64,000 bases of DNA from Streptomyces sp. LUP30. Lineage in GTDB: Bacteria; Actinomycetota; Actinomycetes; Streptomycetales; Streptomycetaceae. Position 1 is the first letter of the stretch; the number at the start of each line of letters is the position of its first letter. Position numbers and translations under genes: made by a program. The stretch covers positions 131,182-195,181 of the forward strand of contig NZ_MJAJ01000001.1 of NCBI RefSeq assembly GCF_001746365.1. The letters are read 5' to 3'. The notes below the pieces were generated by a model. The model had not been told where the DNA came from. It did no database searches and saw only the letters and a list, made by a program, of their open reading frames with translations. This document shows, one piece after another, positions 51,488-60,219 of the stretch.

Positions 51488-52140
51488 GGGCCGAGATCGA
51501 CGCCACTCGGGGCCGGCTGTCCGCCGATGTGGACCGGCTCGCGGACAGGGCCAGTCCGCGAAGGGTGGTCCGCCGGCGTACGCGCATCGTGCGCGGCGCC
51601 GTCTCGGGCATGCGTGAGCGGGTCATGGGAACGGCGTCGGACACCGCCCAGGGCGTCGCCGGCGGCGCCCAGTCGGCGGCCGGTTCGCTGCAGGACGGCA
51701 CCCAGCAGGCGGCCGACACGGCGCGCGAGGTGGCCGACCACGCGGGTGAGGCGATACGGCAGGCACCCGATCAGGCGATACGCCGGACCCAGGGCAACCC
51801 GCTGGCTGCCGGCCTGATCGCTTTCGGCGCGGGCCTGCTGGCCTCCTCGCTGCTGCCGGCCTCCGAGACGGAACAGCAGAAGGCGGCGGACCTGATGGCA
51901 CGCGGCGACGAGGCGCTTGAACCGGTGAAGGAGGCCGCACGCGAATCGGCGCAGCACCTCAAGGAAGGCACCGTGGAAGCCGCGCAAGGTGCTGCGCAGG
52001 AGGTCAAGGACGCCGCCTCGGAAGCCGCCCGCACCACGCAGGACGAGGCCCGCGAGCAGGCCGGCCAGGTCACGGACCAGGCACGCGACTCGGGCAGACA
52101 GGTCGCCGACGAGGCCCGCAATCAGCCCGGAGCCGGCTGA
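51463..52140 (+). CDS. DUF3618 protein
   Basis: 225 residues. The DUF3618 N-terminal signature is MGTSPDRMRAEIDATRGRLS then ADVDRLADRASPRRVVRRRT. A hydrophobic helix (NPLAAGLIAFGAGLLASSLL) lies at about 106-127. Before and after it are Ala/Glu/Lys-rich heptad-like helices (VMGTASDTAQGVAGGAQSAA, EAAQGAAQEVKDAASEAART) resembling LEA or apolipoprotein repeats. The three-gene unit is probably induced under osmotic or general stress. Confidence 0.82.
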   Translation: MGTSPDRMRAEIDATRGRLSADVDRLADRASPRRVVRRRTRIVRGAVSGMRERVMGTASDTAQGVAGGAQSAAGSLQDGTQQAADTAREVADHAGEAIRQAPDQAIRRTQGNPLAAGLIAFGAGLLASSLLPASETEQQKAADLMARGDEALEPVKEAARESAQHLKEGTVEAAQGAAQEVKDAASEAARTTQDEAREQAGQVTDQARDSGRQVADEARNQPGAG

Positions 52141-52170
52141 CCCCTGCGGTCACCTTGACCTGACGCGCCC

Positions 52171-52207
52171 GCGCTGTCGGCCGGTTGATTCCCACGGCCG
52201 ACAGCGC
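52171..52207. terminator. Hairpin terminator between convergent genes
   Basis: Perfect 13-bp arms GCGCTGTCGGCCG / CGGCCGACAGCGC with an 11-base loop. It follows the DUF3618 gene by 30 bases and also faces the end of the ANTAR gene. Confidence 0.8.
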
Positions 52208-52226
52208 ACACGCGCGCGCTCACCTC

Positions 52227-52573
52227 TCACTCCTGCTGCTCCGGCGGATCGCGCCGTGAACGACGCCGCACCGCGGCTTGCAGATCCTCGCCCAGCAGCT
52301 CGGGCAGCGGCCCGCGCCCCAGGGCCCAGCCGATCAGGGTGTCCGCGACCGTGTGCAGCTGATGTTGAGGTGCTGGGAGACCTCGCGCAGCACCTCGAAC
52401 CCGGCGGCCGGCGCCAATCGGTGAGCCGCGATGAGGACACCGATCGCCTGATCAACCGCCGCGTAGGAGGCAACGGCGTGCCGTAGCTGGGCATTCTCCT
52501 GCTCACGACGGGTCAGCCGAGCGTCATACGTGTCGTCTGCCGACGCCCGCTGATCACGGGAGGTCGTCATCAC
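52227..52573 (-). pseudogene. ANTAR-domain protein with one-base frameshift
   Basis: From 52573 the frame reads LRHAVASYAAVDQAIGVLIA, then AHRLAPAAGFEVLREVSQHL and N-I, which is the ANTAR RNA-binding helix set. Here AACATCAGCTGCAC lacks one base compared with an expected AACATCAAGCTGCAC; the remaining coding (LHTVADTLIGWALGRGPLPE, LLGEDLQAAVRRRSRRDPPE) continues in another frame to a TGA at 52227. Either a recent inactivation or a sequence error. ANTAR proteins prevent transcription termination, often under stress. Confidence 0.7.
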
Positions 52574-52759
52574 TGCGTCTCCGGATGGGGACCAGGCTCT
52601 CCTATACGCCTGCCCGGAACCAGGTCAGCAAGACGCCGCCAGCCGAGTGCGAAGATCACACACGGCAGCGGAGGGACTCTCCACCGGCCATCGCCGGTGA
52701 AGAGCCCAAGAGGCTGTCTCCCCAACCCCTCTCCTCCCGAGTGGCCTTCCCGCCTACGC

Positions 52760-53000
52760 TCACACCCGATCCGACACAATGCCGTCGCACAGGGCGCGGG
52801 CAGTCTTCTCGCAGGCACGAGCGATGTACTCCAGAAAGGGAGCGATCTTCGGATTGCACATGTCCGCGCGCAGCGCGGCGAGTGCCTGGACCCATTCCAC
52901 CGCGTCCTCGGGAAGGGTGTACGGCTGCCCGCTCAGCCGACGCGCAGACCCGGCGCCACCGGTGCCGGGACGGTACGGATGGCAGTCCGCTCCACATACC
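52760..53000 (-). pseudogene. Unidentified coding remnant without a start
   Basis: One open frame reads GSARRLSGQPYTLPEDAVEW, VQALAALRADMCNPKIAPFL and EYIARACEKTARALCDGIVS up to a TGA at 52760. Composition and helix periodicity look genuine. No ATG or GTG exists at a credible position upstream, so it is probably the C-terminal part of a lost gene. Family unknown. The remaining gap at 52574-52759 holds nothing recognised. Confidence 0.35.
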
Positions 53001-53090
53001 CCTGCCGCCGCTCGCCTTCCTGGACGAGCTCGTCGGTCCGGAGCCTCGTCGCTGCCGTGGTGCTCTTTGCGCCCAGGAAGATGCGGCGAG

Positions 53091-53534
53091 TCACCCGGCG
53101 CGCTGGGTTGTCTCCCCGGCCTGAGCGGGTACGGCGGGCAGGGAGACGGTGCAGGAGGCGCAGCGTCGGGCCTGGGCGGGTACGGGGCTAAGGCATTCGG
53201 GGCAGTCGCGTTTGGGGGCCTGGACGTCTTGGTGCGGGGCGAGGCGTTCGTGGAGCTTGTTGATCGGGAGCACGACCAGGAAGTACAGGGCGCTGGCGAG
53301 GAGGAAGAAGCTGATCGCCGCGTTGACGAAGGCGCCGTAGGGGAACTTGGTGGCGCCTGCGGTGAAGGTCTTGTGGCTCATGTCGCCCGTGGCGCCGGTG
53401 GCCAGCCCGACGAGTGGGGTCAGGAAGGCGCTGACGAAGCCGTTCACCACGGCGGTGAACGCCGCCCCGATGACGATGCCGACGGCCAGGTCGACCACGT
53501 TGCCGCGCAGGATAAAGCTGCGAAAGCCCTTCAC
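53091..53534 (-). CDS. mscL: Large-conductance mechanosensitive channel MscL
   Basis: 147 residues from the GTG at 53534 with GAGAAG just before it. The TM1 signature FRSFILRGNVVDLAVGIVIG and AAFTAVVNGFVSAFLTPLVG is unmistakable. TM2 is AINAAISFFLLASALYFLVV-like. The C-terminus carries a zinc-ribbon-like pair (DCPECLSP and RRCASC), common in actinobacterial versions. It opens under hypo-osmotic shock. Placement near the stress-type operon fits osmotic adaptation. Confidence 0.93.
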   Translation of the reverse strand: MKGFRSFILRGNVVDLAVGIVIGAAFTAVVNGFVSAFLTPLVGLATGATGDMSHKTFTAGATKFPYGAFVNAAISFFLLASALYFLVVLPINKLHERLAPHQDVQAPKRDCPECLSPVPAQARRCASCTVSLPAVPAQAGETTQRAG

Positions 53535-53741
53535 CTTCTCACCCCTAAGAGATTCTTGACGTCGACGAGCGGCACCGAAAGTGCGGTCAGACCACCCCCT
53601 TGAGCTCGAATGCCCTGCCACCCCGCACCCATGCCGGCTCCCCCGCGCGGCGATGTACCAGTTCACCAGGTGGCGCAACGACGACAGACCATCCATGACC
53701 TGCGGCGCCGACAGGTGCGCTGCGACCGCCGAGCGTTGAGG

Positions 53742-54257
53742 TCAGCCGCTGGCGGATACCGGGCCGGCCGGGGCAGAGAATGCTTGATGAACGTGGTGGC
53801 AGGGCGTGGCAGAAGTCGTTTTGGGAATGCGCATCCGGCGCAGGAGATCACGGGTGGTGCGCTTGCTCAGCGTGCTGCGCCAGGTCAGTCCCGGGTGGCG
53901 TGACCGTAGGTGTGACAGCGCACGGGTGCCCAGGCCGGTGCTGTGGAAGCGCTCGTCGATGACGACGGCGGTGATGACACCTTGGGCGCAGTCAGTGCAG
54001 ATCCGGTACCGGACCTGGCCGACGACCTGTCGGATGTGGACGAGGAGCAGGCATTCGTCGCCCGGGCCGAGGTCGTCCGGGATGTGCGTGGACAGGAAAT
54101 CGATTGCCCGGTAGGCGAGGAGGCGGCGGCGCAGACGGCCGGTGCGCCGGCCTCGGTGTGAGTGTTTGGCGCCGTCGTGACCGGGCGGCAGCGTCTCGGC
54201 TGTGGAGATCTTGGCGATGAGACTGCTGCTGACGGGACGCGCATGTACTCCGTGCAT
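53742..54257 (-). CDS. GNAT-like N-acetyltransferase domain protein
   Basis: 171 residues from the ATG at 54257; a start at 54350 would add 31. The core alternation HIRQVVGQVRYRICTDCAQG, VITAVVIDERFHSTGLGTRA and LSHLRSRHPG fits a GNAT fold, with the acetyl-CoA-binding 'xGLGTRAL' in place of R/QxxGxG/A. Many unclassified Streptomyces proteins have this form. Substrate unknown. The stretch between 53535 and 53741 holds no recognised gene. Confidence 0.6.
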   Translation of the reverse strand: MHGVHARPVSSSLIAKISTAETLPPGHDGAKHSHRGRRTGRLRRRLLAYRAIDFLSTHIPDDLGPGDECLLLVHIRQVVGQVRYRICTDCAQGVITAVVIDERFHSTGLGTRALSHLRSRHPGLTWRSTLSKRTTRDLLRRMRIPKTTSATPCHHVHQAFSAPAGPVSASG

Positions 54258-54519
54258 GACGTCTCGTGTGCCCGAATAGCCAACGGCTACCCGTTCCAGC
54301 GGGCGGGGCACCCCGCCCGGGCGCACCCCCGGCTTCCGGATTGCGGCCACGCCCCTGGAGGCAGCATCCCGGCTGCACGACCAAAAATTTCGTGGTCTCG
54401 TCCACCAGTCCCTCCTCGCGGTCCGTGCCGGAATCGTTCGACGATCTCGCCGTGCAGCTGGAGCGGGTACGAGCGGAGAACAGGCATCTGCAGAATGCGG
54501 ACATGTTCATCTCGATCAG

Positions 54520-54827
54520 CGCGCTGCGGACGTCGCTGTACTCGGGCGTGCCCTCTTCCAGCACCGCCAGCTCGTCGAAGAACGGAACGTCTCAGCGACC
54601 AGCCAGGCGAAGAACTCGTTCTTCGCTTCGAGTGGCTGGTGCAGTGCGATGGTCTCCAGCATGGCCGCGGCTTTGAGCCAGTCGCTGGCGTACACGTCAG
54701 GGCCCATGTAGTGGGCCTGGACCCGGGCGCAGGCGGCGTCCAGTACGCCCAGGTCGAGACAGGCCGGGTTGCCCGGGAGGGTCTGAGCGATCTGCAGGAG
54801 CTCTTGGGGGGTGAGGAATCGGGTCAC
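54520..54827 (-). pseudogene. Doc/Fic-type toxin, frameshifted, with truncated antitoxin end
   Basis: Starts at a GTG at 54827: FLTPQELLQIAQTLPGNPAC, ARVQAHYMGPDVYASDWLKA and TIALHQPLEAKNEFFAWLVA, a Doc-like death-on-curing fold with a degenerate Fic motif (H-Q-P-L...N). The normal C-terminus is lost after LVAET. The GTG overlaps the stop of a short upstream frame ending SSRDLHEFPQHGHAA, probably the tail of the antitoxin, whose start is destroyed by the neighbouring IS1182 remnant. Confidence 0.55.
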
Positions 54828-54959
54828 GCGGCGTGACCGTGCTGCGGAAACTCGTGCAGGTCACGGCTACTCATGGGTGCGGGGTCAGGCCACGCGGCTG
54901 TGCTGGTGTCGGCGGCACGGGTGTCCTGGGTGGCGAAGACGTCGGCGAGCTGCGGGACG

Positions 54960-55310
54960 CGGTCGCGGGTCCGGCCGAGGGCCAGTTCACGCCCGTCTCG
55001 CCGGACGGGACGCGCTGCCCGGCGAGCACTGGGCCGACGCTGGCTACGTCAACGCCGCCGCGCTGACCACAGCCCGCCGCGAGCACGGCGTCGACCTGCA
55101 CGGCCCCATGCAGACCAACACCACCGCCCAGGCCACCGGCGCTTACAGCCTGGACGCCTTCACCATCGACTTCGACCGGCGACGGGCCACCTGCCCCAAC
55201 GGCGTCACCTCCGGCGGCTGGAAACACGGCACGTCCCAGCAAGGACTACCCGTGATCCGCATCGCCTTCCGCAAGAGCGACTGGGCCCCTCGGCGTTCGC
55301 CGTGCGGCGG
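54960..55310 (+). pseudogene. IS1182-family transposase middle fragment
   Basis: Reads GEHWADAGYVNAAALTTARR, EHGVDLHGPMQTNTTAQATG and AYSLDAFTIDFDRRRATCPN, then PVIRIAFRKSDWAP. This is the central RNase-H-like part of IS1182 transposases, containing the DAGY Asp. The N- and C-terminal parts are missing. It is a different fragment from the C-terminal one at 23923-24222. Confidence 0.7.
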
Positions 55311-55321
55311 ATCAGACGTGA

Positions 55322-56596
55322 TCAGACGCGCGCGGCCCGGCGGCGGCGCGCGCCGACCCACGCCGCCGCACCGCCGACGGCCAGCAGGGCGGCGGCCCAC
55401 GCGCCGTAGAGACCGCCGCCGGAGCCGGTGGCGGCGAGCGAAGTCGCGCCCGCGGTGTCAGCGCCGCCGGTCGTGCCGCCCGTGGCGGCCGTGGAGCCGG
55501 ACGCGGACGCCGAAGGGGTCACCGGGGCGGAAGGGGACGGTGCCTGTGAGGCGGGCGTCGACGGAGTCGCCGACGGCGAGCCCGTCGCGACGGCGGGGCC
55601 GGCCGCCACCTTGGTGCCGGCGACGTTGAAGTAACCGGAGCCGGTCATGTACATCGACGATTCCAGCGGGACGACCGTGTCCTTCCTGATGTCGCTGTGC
55701 TCGCCCAGGGACAGGTAGAGGTCGATGGCCGACAATCCGGAGGCCGCGCCGAAGCCCTTGGGGATCACGGGCAGCTCCCACTCGCTCTCGCCGCTCTGCT
55801 TCAGCTTCACGATCTTGCCGTCGATCTTGGCCTCGAGGATGAAGTCGGGATGGCCGGCGCCGTCGCGGAAGCCGCTCGCGGAGATGGTGCGGTGCAGTTC
55901 GGCCGGGAACTCGCCGGGACCGTCGGCGCGGGCCTCGAGCAGCAGGCGGGCGCGCCGGCCCGGCCGGGCGACGGCTTCGCCGTCGTCATGCACCCAGGCC
56001 TGGTTCAGCTTGCCGGGCTTGATCTGCGGGTCGGTCTTGAAGACGACGGTGTTGCGCGAGGTGGCGTCGTCGACGTCACCGACGAGCCGGCCGGCGTGGA
56101 GCGTGAAGTCACCGTCGTTCGTCGGGTACGTGGTGCTCAGACCGATGGTGACCTTCCAGGTGAACTCGGTCTTCGCCGGCACGGAGAAGACGGAGGACGC
56201 GTTGCCGGAGGCCGGGTAGAACTGGCCCTGGAAGGAGCCGTCCTGGTGGCCGATGGCGGACTTGGTGGCGGGCGCGTCGATCGGGGTCACGTCGAAGACG
56301 ACGGAGTCCTTCATGACCGGGCTCGGACCATCGGGCTCGCCCGGCAACCAGGCGGAGAAGTCCTGTGCCGTGTCCGAGGAGTTGGCGACCGTCAGGATCA
56401 TCGACTCGCTCGCCCCGCCGCGCTTGAGCGGGGCGCCCGGGGTGGGCGCGCCGAGCGACATCCTCAGCGCGTGACCGCCCGGCCCGTCGGCGGCGACGGC
56501 GACCGCCGGGGCGAAGGCGGCGCCGGCCACCGCGGCGACGACGGCGGTCGCGGCCATGGTGCGAACACGGCGGGCGGCGCCGGTGCGAGCGGACAT
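55322..56596 (-). CDS. Sortase-anchored surface protein (LAATG)
   Basis: 424 residues. Signal peptide (MAATAVVAAVAGAAFAPAVA, cleavage near AVA-ADG). The mature part is a beta-sandwich-like domain (SMILTVANSSDTAQDFSAWL, TEFTWKVTIGLSTTYPTNDG), then a Ser/Thr/Pro/Ala stalk, and the cell-wall sorting signal LAATG + hydrophobic helix (LYGAWAAALLAVGGAAAWVG) + RRRR. LAxTG is the class E sortase motif. The protein would be attached to peptidoglycan; no sortase gene lies in this window. The 56597-56969 gap holds its promoter region and no other gene. Confidence 0.85.
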   Translation of the reverse strand: MSARTGAARRVRTMAATAVVAAVAGAAFAPAVAVAADGPGGHALRMSLGAPTPGAPLKRGGASESMILTVANSSDTAQDFSAWLPGEPDGPSPVMKDSVVFDVTPIDAPATKSAIGHQDGSFQGQFYPASGNASSVFSVPAKTEFTWKVTIGLSTTYPTNDGDFTLHAGRLVGDVDDATSRNTVVFKTDPQIKPGKLNQAWVHDDGEAVARPGRRARLLLEARADGPGEFPAELHRTISASGFRDGAGHPDFILEAKIDGKIVKLKQSGESEWELPVIPKGFGAASGLSAIDLYLSLGEHSDIRKDTVVPLESSMYMTGSGYFNVAGTKVAAGPAVATGSPSATPSTPASQAPSPSAPVTPSASASGSTAATGGTTGGADTAGATSLAATGSGGGLYGAWAAALLAVGGAAAWVGARRRRAARV

Positions 56597-56969
56597 GGTG
56601 AATCCCCCAAGGAATCAACGGAGAAGTTCCGGTGTGCGGTGGGCCCGCGACCGGAAGAGAAGAGAGAAGAACGGGGTGCAGGTGCGCGCGCAGGGCTGCG
56701 AGCACGTAGGCGCGCAGGTCTGCGGGATGAGCTGAGTGCGGGAAGGGCCGTTCGCCTGTCCGGTCGTGCGTTCACCCCGGCGGCTTGCGGTGCACTCATC
56801 TTCACCCCGTGAACCCACGTGATCAATCGTCGCTCCGTCACTACTTCGCAACAGCGCCGGAAGCAGTAATTCCGCAGGTCACGGCCGTATGACCGGAGGG
56901 CCGTGCTCCGCTCCCGCTCCCGGAGGCGCTCGGAGAATCGACGCCTTTCAGGCGGCTGCCATGATCAAG

Positions 56970-58175
56970 TCATCGCATGACGCGGCTGGTGTCAAACGGA
57001 TAGTCGGGCAGGTCCACGGTGCTGCTGATCTTCTCCCCCAGCCTGAGCATTCCGTTCAGGAACAATGGGCGGGACAGCAGGGTATTGCGGACACGTATGC
57101 CGGTGGCGGTGCCGGGGGCGAGGAACTTGCCGGTGCGGTCGCCGCCTGCCTGGCAGCCCTGGGCGTACTTCCGAAGTCTGCCCTCGTACTGGGTGAAGGC
57201 CGCCCGATAGTTGCCCTGGGCTCGCGCGAGTTCGCCGGCCAGCACGTAGGCGGCGACCACCGCGGTTCCTGTCCCCATGCCGCCAATGGTGGCCCCGCAG
57301 GCTGCGTCACCGACGAGGCACACTCGCCCTGTGGACCAGGTATCCACGTCCGCGCGGCTGATCGAGTCGAAGTACAGGTCGGGAGCCTGCTTCAGTGAAG
57401 CGAGCAGGCGGGACACCTCCCAGCCGAGACCGGCGAACGCCTTGCCGATCAGACGCTTCTGCTGTTCGGGATCGTGGCGGTCGTACGACAGTTCAGGCGC
57501 GGCGAAGAGGAAGAACGCCCCTGCCTGTGCCGGGTCCTGGTGACCGGCGCCGACCGAGGCGAGACGCCCCGGCGTGTTGTACCCGACTGAGCCCTTTCCC
57601 AGACCCAGGTCGTTGGACAGCTGCCAGGTGGCGGCGTAGTAGCCGAGGTGGCTCACATAGTCCGCCTCTGGGCCGAAGGCGAGGCGACGGACGTTGGAGT
57701 GCAATCCGTCCGCGCCGATGACCAGGTCGAAGTCCCGTGAGACTCCCCGTTGGAAGTCGACCCGCACGCCGGAGGGGGTCTCGGTGAGGCGGGTGATCGA
57801 GTCGCCGAAGATGTACTCGGTGCGCGGGCGGCTGTGCTCGTACAGCACCCGGGCCAGGTCCCCGCGGAGCACCTCTATCTCGCCGCCGGCGAACTCGGCG
57901 GGCAGGTGCAGCAGTGTTCGGCCGCGTTCGTCGACGAAGCGCATCGGGCTGCCGCCTGTCTCGATGCGGCGCAGTTCGGAAATCAGGCTCATGCGTTCCA
58001 GCACGGTCAGGTGTGTTTCGCCGCGGAAGTCGACGGCCTGACCGCCGCCGCGCAGGGCTGGGGCCAGTTCGACGACGGTGGGCTTGAAGCCGTGCCGTCC
58101 CAGACAGTAAGCCAGCGCGGGGCCGGCGATGCTCGCGCCGGAGATGAGGACGTTCCCGTTCACGGATTTCTCCAC
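56970..58175 (-). CDS. FAD-dependent monooxygenase (PHBH-like)
   Basis: 401 residues with a GTG start. The FAD fingerprint GASIAGPALAYCLGRHGF is at the N-terminus, the second dinucleotide motif (FDLVIGADGLHSNVRRLAFG) near residue 150, and the FAD-ribityl GD motif in VCLVGDAACGATIGGMGTGT. These monooxygenases hydroxylate aromatic or polyketide substrates, and relatives inactivate antibiotics such as tetracycline or rifampicin. It is divergent from a TetR gene with two operator-like palindromes between them, so the enzyme is probably induced by its substrate. Confidence 0.9.
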   Translation of the reverse strand: MEKSVNGNVLISGASIAGPALAYCLGRHGFKPTVVELAPALRGGGQAVDFRGETHLTVLERMSLISELRRIETGGSPMRFVDERGRTLLHLPAEFAGGEIEVLRGDLARVLYEHSRPRTEYIFGDSITRLTETPSGVRVDFQRGVSRDFDLVIGADGLHSNVRRLAFGPEADYVSHLGYYAATWQLSNDLGLGKGSVGYNTPGRLASVGAGHQDPAQAGAFFLFAAPELSYDRHDPEQQKRLIGKAFAGLGWEVSRLLASLKQAPDLYFDSISRADVDTWSTGRVCLVGDAACGATIGGMGTGTAVVAAYVLAGELARAQGNYRAAFTQYEGRLRKYAQGCQAGGDRTGKFLAPGTATGIRVRNTLLSRPLFLNGMLRLGEKISSTVDLPDYPFDTSRVMR

Positions 58176-58185
58176 TCTAGAAACT

Positions 58186-58229
58186 GTGTCCTGCGGACAC
58201 TATTAATTACTGTGTACCGTAGACACAGT
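58186..58229. promoter_or_regulatory. Two related operators between the monooxygenase and tetR
   Basis: GTGTCC-tgc-GGACAC (58186-58200) and ACTGTGT-accgtag-ACACAGT (58209-58229). Aligned, both show ACTGTGT, six bases, then GACAC. The spacing of 25 bases and the AT-rich TATTAATTA between them fit TetR dimers blocking both promoters. Confidence 0.65.
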
Positions 58230-58264
58230 TGATTCGGCAAGGTCGGTCAGGAGGGGCGGCAGAC

Positions 58265-58981
58265 ATGGGTGACGAGCACGCCGAGGCGGTGCGGTTGCTG
58301 TGGGGTCCGCACCCCAAGCCCGCACGGGGGCCCAGACCGACACTCGACCTGGATCGCATCGCACGGGCCGGGATCGAGATCGCCGACTCGGAGGGGTTGG
58401 CCGATGTGTCCATGCAGCGGGTCGCCGCGCAACTGGGCGTGACCAAGATGGCGCTGTACCGGTACGTGCCGGGCAAGGCTGAGCTGGTCGCTCTGATGGT
58501 GGACGCGGCGATCGGCCCATACCCGCAGGTGAGGGCGCGACACAGTGGCTGGCGGGAGCAGCTGGAGGAATGGGCACGCGAGCTGATTCACGTCTTTCGC
58601 CAGCACCCCTGGGCGTTGGACGCCACCGTCGGGCCGCGGGTCATGGGACCCGCGGAGCTGTCCTGGCTGGAGCGTGCCGTCTCCGCCCTAGACGGCACGG
58701 GGCTGAGCGGCGCCGAACGAATGGACGCGGCTGTCCTACTGGTCGGTCACGTACGCGGTATCACCCATCAGACCCGTGCAACAGGCCCGGCGGGCAACCC
58801 CGAGGCCCAACTGGGCGCCATCCTCGGCGACCTGATGCAGGCACACGGCGAGCGATTTCCCGCCCTCACCGTGGCCCTCACTTCAGCAGCCCAATCCCAC
58901 GGCCAGGACCAGGCATGGGAGTTCGGCCTGCAGCGCATCCTGGACGGCTTGGCCGTCCTCATCGACGAGCGCGCACGCTGA
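58265..58981 (+). CDS. TetR-family regulator (TetR_C domain)
   Basis: 238 residues from the ATG at 58265 preceded by GGAGGGGCGG; a start at 58229 would run through the operator. The HTH (TLDLDRIARAGIEIADSEGL, ADVSMQRVAAQLGVTKMALY, RYVPGKAELVALM) and a long C-terminal effector domain of the TetR_C_1 type are intact. It faces the monooxygenase gene, the common arrangement of tetR/tetX-like systems. Confidence 0.9.
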   Translation: MGDEHAEAVRLLWGPHPKPARGPRPTLDLDRIARAGIEIADSEGLADVSMQRVAAQLGVTKMALYRYVPGKAELVALMVDAAIGPYPQVRARHSGWREQLEEWARELIHVFRQHPWALDATVGPRVMGPAELSWLERAVSALDGTGLSGAERMDAAVLLVGHVRGITHQTRATGPAGNPEAQLGAILGDLMQAHGERFPALTVALTSAAQSHGQDQAWEFGLQRILDGLAVLIDERAR

Positions 58982-59103
58982 CCCCAATTGCATCGGCGAT
59001 ACCCCACACCTGAAGGCAGGCCGCTCACCTATGACCGCCTGCGTGGACGCTCGCGACGTTCCACGCGGAGACCGACGCCGACGTTCACGCCGACCACTGG
59101 GAG

Positions 59104-59334
59104 ATGCACCCGCAGGCCGAGGAGGCGGTGTGCTGCCTGACCGGCGGGGTCCGCCTCTACTTCCGTCCCGCCAGGCCCGACGACACCGAGGACATGGTGC
59201 AGTTGCAGCCCGGCACCGCCGTGATCGTCCCCCGTGGCCGCTGGCACCGCCTGGAGCTGGACGCCCCCAGCGACCTGATGTCGATCACCCTCCGCCACGG
59301 CACACGCCTCGAAAAACGTACCTCCACTCGCTGA
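59104..59334 (+). CDS. Cupin-domain protein, start uncertain
   Basis: At least 76 residues: EMHPQAEEAVCCLTGGVRLY, FRPARPDDTEDMVQLQPGTA and VIVPRGRWHRLELDAPSDLM. The cupin barrel motif with 'G.AVIVPRGRWHRL' is clear. Coding similarity extends upstream (TLATFHAETDADVHADHW) to a TGA near 59031, but no convincing start codon is there, so the gene may be 5'-truncated. Cupins of this size bind a metal and small ligand. Confidence 0.55.
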   Translation: MHPQAEEAVCCLTGGVRLYFRPARPDDTEDMVQLQPGTAVIVPRGRWHRLELDAPSDLMSITLRHGTRLEKRTSTR

Positions 59335-59530
59335 CAGCAGGGTGGCCCGGTCGAGCCCGCCGCCGGGCCGCCCCGCAGCAACTGTTCTGGGGAAGGCCGT
59401 CGCCGCAGGACGTCTCCTCGTTGATTCGCTCCCTTGAATCTGTCACCCCGGTGGAGCCCAAAGCCCGGCGTCCCATACTCGGTGTCATCAGTCGGGGCGA
59501 GAGAGAAGACTGTCCCGCGCCGCGGACTGC

Positions 59531-59562
59531 GGCCTCGTCCTCCCGGTGACCGGGCAGGACGA
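59531..59562. terminator. Hairpin terminator of the two-component operon
   Basis: CCTCGTCCTCCCGG, loop TGA, CCGGGCAGGACGAGG with one bulged C, 9 bases after the response-regulator stop (minus strand). Confidence 0.7.
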
Positions 59563-59571
59563 GGCGCGCCG

Positions 59572-60219
59572 TCATGCCCGCAGGAAGGCGAGGACCGCCA
59601 GGACCCGCCGGTGGCCCTCGGTGTCCACCGGGAGGTCCAGCTTGTTGAAGATGTTGCCGATGTGCTTGTTCACGGCGGCCTCGCTGATGAACAGATGCTT
59701 GGCGAGACTGGCGTTGGTGCGGCCCTCCGCGATCAGCGCGAGCACCTCGCGCTCCCGTGGGCTCAGCCGCTCCAGCGGATCCTGGCGCAGCCGCACCAGC
59801 TGGGTGATCACCTCGGGGTCCACCACGGTGCCGCCGGCAGCCACCCGCTCGATCGCGGACACGAAGTCCACGACCGCGCTCACCCGTTCCTTGAGCAGGT
59901 AGCCCACCCCGGCCCCGCCGCCCGAGTCCAGCAGGCGCAGCGCGTAGGAGCGCTCGACGTACTGGCTGAGGACGAGCACGGGCAGGCGGGGGAACTCCTC
60001 GCGCAGAGCGACCGCCGAGCGCATGCCGTCGTCGCTCAGCGAGGGCGGCATGCGGACGTCGGTGACGATCAGGTCCGGCCGGTCGGCGCGCACCGCCGCC
60101 ACCAGGGCGTCGGCGTCCCCGACGGCGGCCACCACCTCGTGGCCGACCCGTTGCAGCAGCCCGACGAGCCCTTCGCGCAACAGCACGGCGTCCTCGGCCA
60201 CGATCAGGCGAAGCGACAC
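59572..60219 (-). CDS. LuxR-type response regulator
   Basis: 215 residues from a GTG with GGAGGTTCC upstream. Receiver domain: acidic pair EDA, phospho-Asp in IVTDVRMPP and Lys in YLLKERV. A C-terminal LuxR HTH follows: LSPREREVLALIAEGRTNAS, LAKHLFISEAAVNKHIGNIF. Its start overlaps the end of the histidine kinase gene by 16 bases, so the pair is co-translated. Divergent from an ABC transporter operon, its likely target. Confidence 0.92.
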   Translation of the reverse strand: MSLRLIVAEDAVLLREGLVGLLQRVGHEVVAAVGDADALVAAVRADRPDLIVTDVRMPPSLSDDGMRSAVALREEFPRLPVLVLSQYVERSYALRLLDSGGGAGVGYLLKERVSAVVDFVSAIERVAAGGTVVDPEVITQLVRLRQDPLERLSPREREVLALIAEGRTNASLAKHLFISEAAVNKHIGNIFNKLDLPVDTEGHRRVLAVLAFLRA

